Positions 50,683 to 59,015 of a stretch of 64,000 nucleotides of DNA are shown here, piece by piece; within the stretch, counting starts at the first letter, position 1; every line of letters starts with the position of its first letter. Made by a program: the position numbers and the translations under genes. The notes below the pieces were generated by a model, which worked only from the letters and a program-made list of their open reading frames with translations, was not told the origin of the DNA and made no database searches. Source of the stretch: a virus; the IMG/VR virus record IMGVR_UViG_3300014838_000017, positions 1 to 64,000 of that record. One strand, written 5' to 3'.

Positions 50683-53156
50683 CAAATAATTCTCCAAATC
50701 CTGGTAGTGGAGGAGACCCATCGGTAGTTATACCTTGGGAGCCGTGCAACTTCCCAATAGCTTTGCAAGATGAATTAAATCGTCGTAAAAAGAATCGAAG
50801 TCTTCGTTATGTTCAATCCACGCAAGGAAACTGGGATAGTCAAAATGGTGATTGGTCAAAATATCGGGGTCCGATGGTTCCGTGGGTTCGTCTGTGTTCA
50901 AATAGCAAAGGAAAACGAGGAACGACTGGTAAAGAAGGGTTCGTTCTGTTTGGTGGTAAAGGATTCTACACGGATTATGGATTCACTGCCGCAAAAAATA
51001 ACCCATCGGTTATTGGATATGTTCCCAATGGACAGAATGCTACGCATACTATTGATAATGATATTAATGAACAGTATCCCATTCACGTTCCCGCTCCTGA
51101 GATTGAAAAGATTAGTGTAAGCATTCAGAAGGAACTCTATCGTCGGGTTGAAATCGAGTGGGTGTGTTTTTCTAAAAAGCAGTTGGAATACATGACCCCA
51201 TACTTCCTAGTTCCGGGAATATCAGCAATTATGGAGTGGGGATGGAATCATTACAATCCAGTGTCATTGATAGATTTGTCTGACACGGGGACACTGCAAG
51301 ATTACTTCAATAACCCATATTCTCTCTACACCAATAACATCATTAAGTCTAGAGGAAATTATGATGTTATTTTTGGAATTGTGACAAACTTTGGATGGAC
51401 GGTTGACGGAAACAAGTTCCGATGCAAAACCGAAATCACTTCCAAAGATCGTATCTATTCTGGGTTAATCGTGGATTCTACGGTTACAGAGAAATCATCA
51501 ACTGGTGAGGACGCCGAGACTAAGGATAAGCCGTTTGACAGTCTGACTCAATTCATTGATAAGTCACTCGACCTGTTTCGTAATGTAGTCACTCAAACAC
51601 CAGATTCTATATCGGACCTTTCGGCTTTATGTTCGTATATTCGAGCGGCACACCCAACTAATGCAAACGAATATTTGTATGGTGTATTTACGGGTCGAGA
51701 CCCGAAGGATTTAAAGAACAAATTTGCGAAGGGTGCCAACACAAATTATGATTTTGATTGTTTGAATAAGAACTCGGAATTATGGGTTAACCTTGGACTT
51801 GTCATTGAAGTATTAAACTTCCACGCAAAGTTGAAAGCTACCAAGGGAAAAGAAATGTTTCGAGTAGATATTGATGACGTGGTTGTTAGTGCCCACCCCA
51901 ATATGATTTCAAGTGATGGGTCCATTTGTTTGATTCCAAATTGGGAATCTCCACATTATTTCTATGGAAAATATGGCATTCGTGAGGCTATACATAATGA
52001 TAAGTCGGGTATTGGGCTTCCTCTTAATCCTCCATCGAGCACTAATGGGCCTATTTCGTTTCCATCAAAACATGCAGACGCAATAAAATCTAAGCAGGCA
52101 GCAGATTGGAGATTAGGTAGAATATGTGGACAATTTAATAAAGCGTATAGGGATGATATTGACCAAATTATTAATGCGGTTCGTTATGAAAATGGCGTCC
52201 CGGCGGGAACTTGCTGCTTTCCATTCAAGAAACCTACCCAAGGACTAAATAACAATCCATATCCCCCCCATTTCTCTGGATATTTGAGAAATATTTATGT
52301 GAGCGTGTCTTACTTGAAAGCATTGTTGGATAATAGCTCGGATATTACAACGTATCTTCAACTCGTTGAGAAATTAGCATCTGATATTAATGGCGCATGT
52401 GGAACATTTTGGGACTTGAGATTGGTAAGTGCTCCCGGCGATGCGAAAATATCCAATACAGATGCTGCCCCCATGAAACTTGTAGACTACAAGTTCATGT
52501 ACTTTTCCAATCGTGGAAAAGTATGGTCGTTTGATTATTTTGATGCTGACAGTTTGTTGCAGGGTATTGGATTCAACCCGACATTGAGCAATGCTCAAGC
52601 AATTCGAACCATTTATTCCCCAACGAACAATGTTGATAAGAATATAGTCATAACGAATGGTGACAATGAACTTCTTGACTATGGTGCTGAAGATAGGTTA
52701 AACTTGGGACAAAATGTGGGAAATACGTCATCGTCAACTTCGACTGAAGACACCAGTGGGTTTGACGACACGATGCGGGCATTACAACAAATCGAACCTC
52801 CGACTGATGGGTCGTACCAAATAACATCGAATGGAACCGTTTATCGTCTTGCGCTTCCCGCCAGTGATATTCAGAAACTTTTACTTGATGATAGCGATGA
52901 GGATAACAATCCTAAATACACTGGAATCATGCCGGGTATTCAGGCGACATTTACCGTTCAAGGTATTGGAGGTCTTCGAACTTTCATGATGTTTTTGTGC
53001 AAAAACTTGGCCGATCCATATTCCGAGAATAATATTGTGTTTAGAATTGTTAATGTTGAGGAAAATATTGAGCCGGGAAAATGGACCACCACGATAACGG
53101 CGGGCGTTATTCCTCTGCGTGGATTTATAAAATCACGCCTTGGAATCTCGCCTTAA
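50673..53156 (+). CDS. Baseplate hub-like structural protein
   Basis: The protein has 827 residues. Notable segments are PWVRLCSNSKGKRGTTGKEG, YPIHVPAPEIEKISVSIQKE, GISAIMEWGWNHYNPVSLI, RYENGVPAGTCCFPFKKP, LRNIYVSVSYLKALLDNSSD, NGACGTFWDLRLVSAPGDAK and, at the end, MPGIQATFTVQGIGGLRTFM. The last motif (GIGG...MF) is typical of hub or tail-spike-adaptor proteins that make contact with the tube. Position after the LysM gene suggests a gp27/gpD-like hub. No lysozyme domain is seen. Confidence 0.55.
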   Translation: MAVTNNSPNPGSGGDPSVVIPWEPCNFPIALQDELNRRKKNRSLRYVQSTQGNWDSQNGDWSKYRGPMVPWVRLCSNSKGKRGTTGKEGFVLFGGKGFYTDYGFTAAKNNPSVIGYVPNGQNATHTIDNDINEQYPIHVPAPEIEKISVSIQKELYRRVEIEWVCFSKKQLEYMTPYFLVPGISAIMEWGWNHYNPVSLIDLSDTGTLQDYFNNPYSLYTNNIIKSRGNYDVIFGIVTNFGWTVDGNKFRCKTEITSKDRIYSGLIVDSTVTEKSSTGEDAETKDKPFDSLTQFIDKSLDLFRNVVTQTPDSISDLSALCSYIRAAHPTNANEYLYGVFTGRDPKDLKNKFAKGANTNYDFDCLNKNSELWVNLGLVIEVLNFHAKLKATKGKEMFRVDIDDVVVSAHPNMISSDGSICLIPNWESPHYFYGKYGIREAIHNDKSGIGLPLNPPSSTNGPISFPSKHADAIKSKQAADWRLGRICGQFNKAYRDDIDQIINAVRYENGVPAGTCCFPFKKPTQGLNNNPYPPHFSGYLRNIYVSVSYLKALLDNSSDITTYLQLVEKLASDINGACGTFWDLRLVSAPGDAKISNTDAAPMKLVDYKFMYFSNRGKVWSFDYFDADSLLQGIGFNPTLSNAQAIRTIYSPTNNVDKNIVITNGDNELLDYGAEDRLNLGQNVGNTSSSTSTEDTSGFDDTMRALQQIEPPTDGSYQITSNGTVYRLALPASDIQKLLLDDSDEDNNPKYTGIMPGIQATFTVQGIGGLRTFMMFLCKNLADPYSENNIVFRIVNVEENIEPGKWTTTITAGVIPLRGFIKSRLGISP

Positions 53157-53197
53157 ATCTTGACTTCGGGATGGGGTAGTGATATTATGAGTGGTTG

Positions 53198-54544
53198 ATG
53201 ATCGAAACACCCACAGACCTCATACGCTTTCAACTTGAAAATCAAGTTGGAGATTGGATTGTTCACGTCGTTCCCGTAGCAGATATTCATCCTGTCATTT
53301 CCACTTCAAGTCTTCTATTCATCCGAAACATTCTAACGGGTAAAACATATTACTATTCTTTTAATCATCCCGATTCCAAACCTTGTAATTTGTTATTCGA
53401 TGAAATAATTCGCAAATCTTCCAACCGAAAATGGGCACTCGATAAAAAGGCATTTGACCAAATGTTTCGAGGAGTTTCAAACACACTTGATGCCAATGCG
53501 TTGGCGTGGATGTGTGGGGAGGATGTCCTCGAACTGTCAGAATATGATACTCCTGCCCATTATCTTATTCGTAAAAATGCGGCGGGACATGAGCGATTAA
53601 ATCTTGTCATTCCGTTGATGAAGCACAAGGAAATGTTTGATGATTTGGCAAATGATTTGAGTGAACTCATAAAAGATTTTTCTCCGGATTCTACATTTAC
53701 TCGGTTTAATGATCTTATTATAGGGACGTTGGGAGATTTGGAAACACAGGGAATTTCTGTGGACCCGACTCTTTTTAGAGAACGATATAAACAAGAACCT
53801 GAGATCAATAACATGGTGCATAGTCAATATAATGTCTATACATCTACAGGAAGACCAAGCAACAGTTTTAATGGCGTAAACTATGCGGCACTGAATCAGA
53901 GTGATGGCACTAGAAAATGTTTTCGTTCTAGGTATGGGGCTGATGGTTGTATGGCAGTTCTCGACTATACGAGTTTTCATCCACGTATAGTTAGCCACAT
54001 GGTTAAACACGAGGTTCCACTCGATGTTGACATTTATGCCTATCTCGCCAAACTTTACTTCCATAAGAAAGATGTGGATGAGACAGATGTTAAAAATTCT
54101 AAATCGTTGACATTCAGACAGTTTTATGGAGGTATTGAAGATAAGTATTTGCACATAAAATACTTGGCTAACATTAAGAGTTTTACTGAAGAACAATGGG
54201 AGTTATTTAACACCCGAGGATATGTTGAAACACCGTTCTTTAAGCGTAGGATCACGTCCAAGCACATTTCAGAGCCTAATCCTCCCAAAGTATTCAATTA
54301 CATTCTTCAAGCCACAGAGGGCGAACTAAGCATTCCAAAGGTAAAGTCTGTGCTTGCTCATTTGGTAGGCAAACAGACAAAAGCGGTGCTTTACACTTAC
54401 GATGCTATTCTCTATGACTTTTACAAGCCCGAGGGAATGAAGTTGCTTCGTGAATTGAAGAGTATAATGAGTTTTGATGGACGCTTTCCAATGAAGGCTT
54501 ACATAGGTGAAACCTATAATGATATGAAGCTTATCACGTTATAG
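53198..54544 (+). CDS. Divergent family-A DNA polymerase-like protein
   Basis: The protein has 448 residues from the ATG at 53198. Family-A landmarks appear in order: STGRPSNSFNGVNYAALNQ (about 214, the TGR...N motif), motif A AVLDYTSFHPRIVSHM (about 252, catalytic Asp kept, the usual SQIELR altered), motif B SKSLTFRQFYGG (about 300, K..xF..xYG kept), and motif C VLYTYDAILYDF (about 398, His of HDE replaced by Tyr but Asp kept). The first ~190 residues show no clear 3'-5' exonuclease motifs. It is likely a polymerase lacking proofreading, or a divergent accessory form. The main replicative polymerase may lie outside the window. Confidence 0.65.
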   Translation: MIETPTDLIRFQLENQVGDWIVHVVPVADIHPVISTSSLLFIRNILTGKTYYYSFNHPDSKPCNLLFDEIIRKSSNRKWALDKKAFDQMFRGVSNTLDANALAWMCGEDVLELSEYDTPAHYLIRKNAAGHERLNLVIPLMKHKEMFDDLANDLSELIKDFSPDSTFTRFNDLIIGTLGDLETQGISVDPTLFRERYKQEPEINNMVHSQYNVYTSTGRPSNSFNGVNYAALNQSDGTRKCFRSRYGADGCMAVLDYTSFHPRIVSHMVKHEVPLDVDIYAYLAKLYFHKKDVDETDVKNSKSLTFRQFYGGIEDKYLHIKYLANIKSFTEEQWELFNTRGYVETPFFKRRITSKHISEPNPPKVFNYILQATEGELSIPKVKSVLAHLVGKQTKAVLYTYDAILYDFYKPEGMKLLRELKSIMSFDGRFPMKAYIGETYNDMKLITL

Positions 54545-54545
54545 T

Positions 54546-54594
54546 TGGGTAAATATTAACGGGCAATCCGTTTACATATCAGGTCTTTTACCCA
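54546..54594 (+). promoter_or_regulatory. Nested stem-loop after the polymerase gene
   Basis: The outer stem TGGGTAA (54546-54552)/TTACCCA (54588-54594) encloses the inner hairpin AACGG (54558-54562)/CCGTT (54568-54572). There is no T-run. It may be a 3' end structure or a leader element for 54660. Confidence 0.35.
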
Positions 54595-54641
54595 TATGGT
54601 ATAACATCGAAATATATTAATAGATTAGACCATTAAATGTA

Positions 54642-54649
54642 TATTTATA
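54642..54649 (+). promoter_or_regulatory. TATTTATA late-type box
   Basis: TATTTATA lies 10 bases before the ATG at 54660. Confidence 0.45.
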
Positions 54650-54659
54650 CGTGAACGTT

Positions 54660-55475
54660 ATGACACGTATATCTGACCGCATATTCAACGAAGTTTGCCT
54701 CGACGAGAGAATTACAGATGGCATTTTCAAGATGGACAACGCAACTCACATGGATGCGTTAAGGGACTATTTTGTTAAACGAGGTATTACTAAAGAAGCG
54801 GCAGTTCATGTAACTAATCGAATGGTTGAAGGTAAATATCCTGAACGTCAGGCTTATAATAGAGATGGTATTCTCGTCACCTTTCCAACTCCTCAACATA
54901 AGTCCAAGGCAATTGCTCGTGGGACTCATTTTGAAAAGAATCCAATCCCACAGGCTCAACAACCACAGGTCGAAGAGCCAGAACCAAAACAAGCTCCTCC
55001 CGGTTCTAATCCAGAACCCGGTGAACGTCCAAATGATGACGCTGATAAAGAGGAGGACACCAATGATGAAGAAGATGACGATATAGGCGGTGGGAGCGGT
55101 GGTGGTCACGGAGGCGGAGGTGGAAGTGGTGGCGGTGAAGGATCGGTTTTCCAAGGTGATAAACAATTGGAAGTAGAACCTCCTCGTGGTCAAGATGCGC
55201 CTGAACCTCCTCCAGCCCCAGCACAGCCAGAAGTGCCTCCTCTCCCAAGAACACCCGAGAGAGTTGCAGCAGAGAAAGAAATAGTCAAACAAATTTTGAG
55301 CACCGATGATACTACCCTATCCAACATCGGTGGACCCATTAAAGTGAACGAACTCACGGAATCCGAATTGAATGAGTATCTAAAGCGTCATCAACTTCGT
55401 GAGTTGTATAAAAGAGCAGACGAGTGGGGATTTAGGGAAGCTATTAAATTTTTAACTCCGTACGTGAAGCCTTAA
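54660..55475 (+). CDS. Hypothetical protein with Gly-rich centre, possible head-internal protein
   Basis: The protein has 271 residues from the ATG at 54660 (a GTG at 54651 is in frame). The N-terminus MTRISDRIFNEVCLDERITD fits the recurrent leader group (possible cut after LDE). The N-terminal ~80 residues are helical (MDALRDYFVKRGITKEAAVH), then a Pro/Glu/Gln linker, an acidic run (DKEEDTNDEEDDD) and a Gly/Ser/His stretch, then a Pro-rich part, and a C-terminal helical unit (LTESELNEYLKRHQLRELYK). No enzyme motif. With a late-type box inside an otherwise DNA-metabolism region, it may be expressed separately. Confidence 0.5.
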   Translation: MTRISDRIFNEVCLDERITDGIFKMDNATHMDALRDYFVKRGITKEAAVHVTNRMVEGKYPERQAYNRDGILVTFPTPQHKSKAIARGTHFEKNPIPQAQQPQVEEPEPKQAPPGSNPEPGERPNDDADKEEDTNDEEDDDIGGGSGGGHGGGGGSGGGEGSVFQGDKQLEVEPPRGQDAPEPPPAPAQPEVPPLPRTPERVAAEKEIVKQILSTDDTTLSNIGGPIKVNELTESELNEYLKRHQLRELYKRADEWGFREAIKFLTPYVKP

Positions 55476-55482
55476 ACACATT

Positions 55483-55881
55483 ATGATCGACCATGATACC
55501 AGACAACTATTATGCACATTTTCTACAGCTAAAGATTTTAGAACCGATGCCGACGAAATCCGAAAGTTTTATGAAGTGTATAGCAATCGAGTATTTGCAT
55601 TTGTCAATACACAAAATCAAAAAGAGATGTATTTGACCTACAACGTGTTGAATATGCGAAAGGATGCGCCTAAATTTTCAAACACTATTCTTATCCATAG
55701 AAAAAAGCAGACGAATACGCTCTATACGCTCAATGCAATGAACCGTCTCATCGAAGAAGAAAACGGCCACGCCGACAAGAGTTTCATCATTAATTGGAAG
55801 CTCTATGAGAACAGTCTTATAATAACTGGGGATGTTTTTATACGTATAATTCCTTTGAAAATCGTGTCTGTAATTGAGTGA
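55483..55881 (+). CDS. Conserved-looking hypothetical protein
   Basis: The protein has 132 residues, beta/alpha mixed: MIDHDTRQLLCTFSTAKDFR, KFSNTILIHRKKQTNTLYTL, NAMNRLIEEENGHADKSFII, NWKLYENSLIITGDVFIRII. The NTLYTLNAMN..I...NG motif recurs in small proteins near replication genes of T4-like environmental phages, as I recall, but no function is attached to it. It precedes the RHH-like gene. Confidence 0.5.
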   Translation: MIDHDTRQLLCTFSTAKDFRTDADEIRKFYEVYSNRVFAFVNTQNQKEMYLTYNVLNMRKDAPKFSNTILIHRKKQTNTLYTLNAMNRLIEEENGHADKSFIINWKLYENSLIITGDVFIRIIPLKIVSVIE

Positions 55882-55947
55882 ATTAAAATAAATAAAAGTT
55901 ATTAAAATAAATAGTTTTAATCTTCTCATGTGCTATGTATATGGCAT

Positions 55948-56226
55948 ATGAAAACCTCCAAAAATGAAAAACGAGTTGTAAACCTTCCAAAGCACGATTT
56001 TGATGCTATTCGGTCATATTGTGATAAACGTTCCTTAAACATGCCCAAATGGCTCGCCCAAATTGGGATGGATAGAATAACCCGTGATGATGTGAAACGA
56101 GAGATAGAGTTTGCTATTGGCGAAGCATCTATGTGTTGGAGCACTGTTCCGACAGGTGTGTTCAATTCCACCAAATCTTCCGAAATTTCCGAACGTCTTT
56201 ATAGCGTAATAAAGAAGATGGTATGA
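55948..56226 (+). CDS. Small ribbon-helix-helix-like protein
   Basis: The protein has 92 residues from the ATG at 55948. The N-terminal part KRVVNLPKHDFDAIRSYCDK then RSLNMPKWLAQIGMDRI has the beta-helix-helix layout of RHH DNA-binding proteins. The C-terminal EASMCWSTVPTGVFNSTKSS then EISERLYSVI is a motif shared by small early proteins of related phages (W..P.GVF.ST...I...L). It may regulate transcription of the replication genes. Its stop overlaps the next start (ATGA). Confidence 0.55.
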   Translation: MKTSKNEKRVVNLPKHDFDAIRSYCDKRSLNMPKWLAQIGMDRITRDDVKREIEFAIGEASMCWSTVPTGVFNSTKSSEISERLYSVIKKMV

Positions 56227-56627
56227 CTGCTGAAGAAATCCGTGGGCGTAATCGAGCGTATTATCTTAAGAACAAAGATAAATTCAGAGAGCGAAATGCG
56301 ATAAGTTATATTAAGAACAAAGATAAATATAAGGGTGTGTATAATAGCCGTAAGAAGGGATATATGGCTAATTTTCATTTGAAAAGAAAATATGGGATTG
56401 ATGAAAACACCTATAATGAATTGTTCTCGTTGCAATATGGTCGTTGTGCTATTTGTGGAAAATCATCATCGAAATATAAACGAAAAATGGCGGTTGACCA
56501 TGACCATGTTACTGGTAAAAATCGAGGACTGTTGTGTGTAAAATGTAATAGTGGATTGGGATGTTTCGAGGAAAATCCATTGTTTTTCGACAGTGCTAAA
56601 AAATATATGGCTAAATATTCCCAATAA
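56223..56627 (+). CDS. Recombination endonuclease VII-like HNH endonuclease
   Basis: The protein has 134 residues, starting in the previous stop. The N-terminus is two basic repeats (RGRNRAYYLKNKDKFRERN, SYIKNKDKYKGVYNSRKK), then the EndoVII core: KYGIDENTYNELFSLQYGRC, AICGKSSSKYKRKMAVDHDH, VTGKNRGLLCVKCNSGLGCF. The CxxC...DHDH...CxxCN set is complete. Phage EndoVII-type proteins either resolve branched DNA or act as free-standing homing endonucleases. The small size and location favour homing. The basic N-terminal repeats resemble the MGRK leader ORFs. Confidence 0.85.
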   Translation: MTAEEIRGRNRAYYLKNKDKFRERNAISYIKNKDKYKGVYNSRKKGYMANFHLKRKYGIDENTYNELFSLQYGRCAICGKSSSKYKRKMAVDHDHVTGKNRGLLCVKCNSGLGCFEENPLFFDSAKKYMAKYSQ

Positions 56628-56718
56628 TAATGGGCATATACGATTTTTGATTATAATAAGTTGTTAAAAATGACGTTTTTTGATATTCTTTGTTATGTAT
56701 AAAGGTAATAGTTGAGAC

Positions 56719-56734
56719 TTAATCTTCCGATTAA
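56719..56734 (+). promoter_or_regulatory. Leader hairpin of the gp32-like gene
   Basis: TTAATC (56719-56724), loop TTCC, GATTAA (56729-56734), followed by an A/T-only stretch up to the ATG at 56782 (AATTAAACTAATTAAAAAAA). In T4, gene 32 is autoregulated through a 5' leader structure and an unstructured A/U-rich region. A weak TTGTTA-N17-TATTCT promoter lies at 56661-56689. Confidence 0.4.
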
Positions 56735-56781
56735 CGATTAACCAATTATCTAATTAAACTAATTAAAAAAAAGAAAAACAT

Positions 56782-57669
56782 ATGTCAGTAAACGTATCTA
56801 TACTTGTCGCTCGTCTCAAAGAATTTGAAGATGGAGCCAAAGCCTCAGAATTCGCAAAGCTTCTTTGGAAACCCAAAGAAGGGACTCAAACAATTCGCAT
56901 CGTCCCCTACAAGTTCAACTCTGAGAATCCGTTCATTGAGTTGAAGTTCTACTACAAGTTAGCGGGAAATAACTACCTCGCCCCATGCACATTCGGGAAG
57001 CCCGATCCGATCATGGAAACCATCGAATCGCTCCGCTCCAGCGGTAGCAATGAAGAGAAGGAACTCGCAGCCAAAATCTCTCCTGTAACTCGCACTTATG
57101 CTCCTATCATCGTTCGTGGTGAAGAGGACCAGGGTGTTCGTTTCTGGGGATTCGGAGTCCAAGTCTATAAGCAACTTTTGAAGCTGATGACTAACTCCAA
57201 GTATGGTGACATTACTTCATGGAGTGATGGTCGTGACATCGAAGTCGAATTCCACAAGGAAAGCAAGAAGAAAGGTAAAGACGGGAAGTCATTCCCCGAG
57301 ACCACGATTCTTGCTGACCCCGCAACTACTCCGGTGGTCGATCCTACTCGTCGAGACCTCATGGAAAAGCTCAAAGATCAAACTGATATTTTGACCATTT
57401 TCCCATTGAAGTCCTACGACGAACTCAAAGCCGCCGTGGATAAATGGTTGAATCCCGAAGAAGAGGCGTCTGGTGCCGCAAATCAACCGGCAGCAACGAC
57501 CCTTGCTGAGGCTCATGCCAAGGCAACCGCCAAAGCTTCGACTCCCGCACCTGTAACTACTCCCGCAGCTACAGCATCCGCAGATGCCGCCGCTCCCGTC
57601 CCCGTTGCGTCGGCAACTCCCTCGAATCCAAATCTCGCCAATGAGTTCGAGAAGTTCTTCCAGAGTTAA
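56782..57669 (+). CDS. Single-stranded DNA-binding protein (gp32-like)
   Basis: The protein has 295 residues. The N-terminal basic/helical part (SVNVSILVARLKEFEDGAKA) is followed by the OB-fold region with FAKLLWKPKEGTQTIRIVPY, KFYYKLAGNNYLAPCTFGKP, RFWGFGVQVYKQLLKLM and DGRDIEVEFHKESKKKGKDG, which match gp32 of T4-like phages. The C-terminal ~70 residues are an Ala/Pro/Thr linker ending in the acidic tip NLANEFEKFFQS, as expected for SSB partner binding. It coats ssDNA and organises the UvsX and helicase functions encoded downstream. Confidence 0.88.
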   Translation: MSVNVSILVARLKEFEDGAKASEFAKLLWKPKEGTQTIRIVPYKFNSENPFIELKFYYKLAGNNYLAPCTFGKPDPIMETIESLRSSGSNEEKELAAKISPVTRTYAPIIVRGEEDQGVRFWGFGVQVYKQLLKLMTNSKYGDITSWSDGRDIEVEFHKESKKKGKDGKSFPETTILADPATTPVVDPTRRDLMEKLKDQTDILTIFPLKSYDELKAAVDKWLNPEEEASGAANQPAATTLAEAHAKATAKASTPAPVTTPAATASADAAAPVPVASATPSNPNLANEFEKFFQS

Positions 57670-57698
57670 TCTCTGTTAGAAAGTAATTAAAATAACTT

Positions 57699-57729
57699 GA
57701 GTGGGTTACTATCTTATGGTAACCTACTC
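57699..57729 (+). terminator. Hairpin between the gp32-like and uvsX genes
   Basis: GAGTGGGTTAC (57699-57709) pairs over 11 positions (one G-U) with GTAACCTACTC (57719-57729), loop TATCTTATG. Only a weak T tract follows, so it may be a partial terminator or an mRNA processing/stability element that sets gp32 above UvsX. Confidence 0.55.
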
Positions 57730-57758
57730 TCGTCTTGTTAAACAATCAAAGAAAATTT

Positions 57759-58949
57759 ATGGCAGACAAAGATAAAAAGAAATCCCCCAGTAAGCATATT
57801 GATAGCGATGTATCCGTTGATCGTGATGATTTAGCATTGTTACTCCAAAAGGAAATGAACAAAGCCAATAAGGACGGTGCAAAAGTAGCATGGTTCTTGG
57901 ATGAAGAGGATAATCCATGGGATATAACGGATTGGGTTTCCACGGGGTCCACTATGTTGGATTTGGCTATTTCTAATCGAGCAAATGGAGGTCTACCAGT
58001 AGGTAAGATTGCTGAAATTAGTGGGTTGGAAGGAACTGGAAAATCTCTTGTATGCGGTCATATCATTGCTGAGACCCAAAAGCGTGGAGGTCTTGCTGTA
58101 TTTTTCGATTCCGAATCAGCCATTGACAAGAATTACTGGAAGGCACTCGGAGTAAATATCTCCAGCGTTCCCACCATTCCATTCACTACTTTGGAAGAGT
58201 TATTCAACAATTTGGAATTGTGCATTGGAACTTTCCGCAAAAACAGCAAAGATAGGTTGCTTACTATTTTGGTTGATTCTGTTGCCCAAGCGTCGATTGA
58301 AAAGGAAATGGAAGCTGAGCATGGTGTTGATGGATATAACACCGGCAAGTCCCTAATCTTGGGTAAGGCGATGAGAAAGATTACCAATCTTCTAGCACGT
58401 CAACGTATTCTGTTGCTTTTTACAAATCAAGTTCGTTACAACATGAATGCCGGACCTTTCGGTGATAAGTGGATTACTCCCGGTGGAAAAGCACTTCCGT
58501 TTGCTTGTTCCGTTCGTCTTCGTGTTGCCAACCTTGGAAAGATCAAAAAGGATGAAGAAGTCATCGGAATGAAGTGTCAATGTCAAGTCATTAAGAGTCG
58601 TTGCGGTCCTAATTTCAAATTCGCTGAGTTTGAAGTCCATTATGACTCGGGCATTCAGAACTTGGCGAGTTGGCTTAAGTTCATGAAGGAACATGGTATT
58701 ATCACTGGCGATGGACGTGGATATGAATACAAGCGAACCAGTGGGGAGAAGATCGAATTTAACACCGCTAAGTTCGTTGAACTTATGCAGACTGATGCTG
58801 TTCTGAAAGAAGAAATTTATCAGGCTATCTGTGCCAAGTATATAATGCAATACCGTAGCCCCGATTCCGCTATTGTTGAGAATGTTACATTTCAGGAAGG
58901 TGAAAATGATGACATCACAAAAAATGCAGTTAAAGACGAAGAGAAATGA
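57759..58949 (+). CDS. uvsX: UvsX/RecA-like recombinase
   Basis: The protein has 396 residues from the ATG at 57759 (an in-frame ATG at 57735 is further from the leader logic). It shows VSTGSTMLDLAISNRANGG (about 65-85), Walker A EISGLEGTGKSLVC (about 85-98), FFDSESAIDKNYWKALGV, Walker B LLTILVDSVAQAS (about 165-177), TNQVRYNMNAGPFGDKWITP and GGKALPFACSVRLRVANLG. This is the RecA/UvsX core for strand exchange. The acidic C-terminus (EGENDDITKNAVKDEEK) is typical. The stop overlaps a tiny ORF (ATGA). Confidence 0.93.
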   Translation: MADKDKKKSPSKHIDSDVSVDRDDLALLLQKEMNKANKDGAKVAWFLDEEDNPWDITDWVSTGSTMLDLAISNRANGGLPVGKIAEISGLEGTGKSLVCGHIIAETQKRGGLAVFFDSESAIDKNYWKALGVNISSVPTIPFTTLEELFNNLELCIGTFRKNSKDRLLTILVDSVAQASIEKEMEAEHGVDGYNTGKSLILGKAMRKITNLLARQRILLLFTNQVRYNMNAGPFGDKWITPGGKALPFACSVRLRVANLGKIKKDEEVIGMKCQCQVIKSRCGPNFKFAEFEVHYDSGIQNLASWLKFMKEHGIITGDGRGYEYKRTSGEKIEFNTAKFVELMQTDAVLKEEIYQAICAKYIMQYRSPDSAIVENVTFQEGENDDITKNAVKDEEK

Positions 58950-59014
58950 ATAATCTTCCGTCTTATTGTTTGGAAATTTTACAGAAACAGATTGATAATC
59001 TGTTAAAGGAATAA
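58946..59014 (+). CDS. Possible 22-residue micro-ORF between uvsX and rnh
   Basis: Reads MNNLPSYCLEILQKQIDNLL then KE, starting in the uvsX stop (ATGA) and ending one base before the next ATG. It may be a real coupling peptide; its last codons supply the AAAGGA ribosome-binding site of the next gene. Confidence 0.3.
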   Translation: MNNLPSYCLEILQKQIDNLLKE

Positions 59015-59015
59015 C

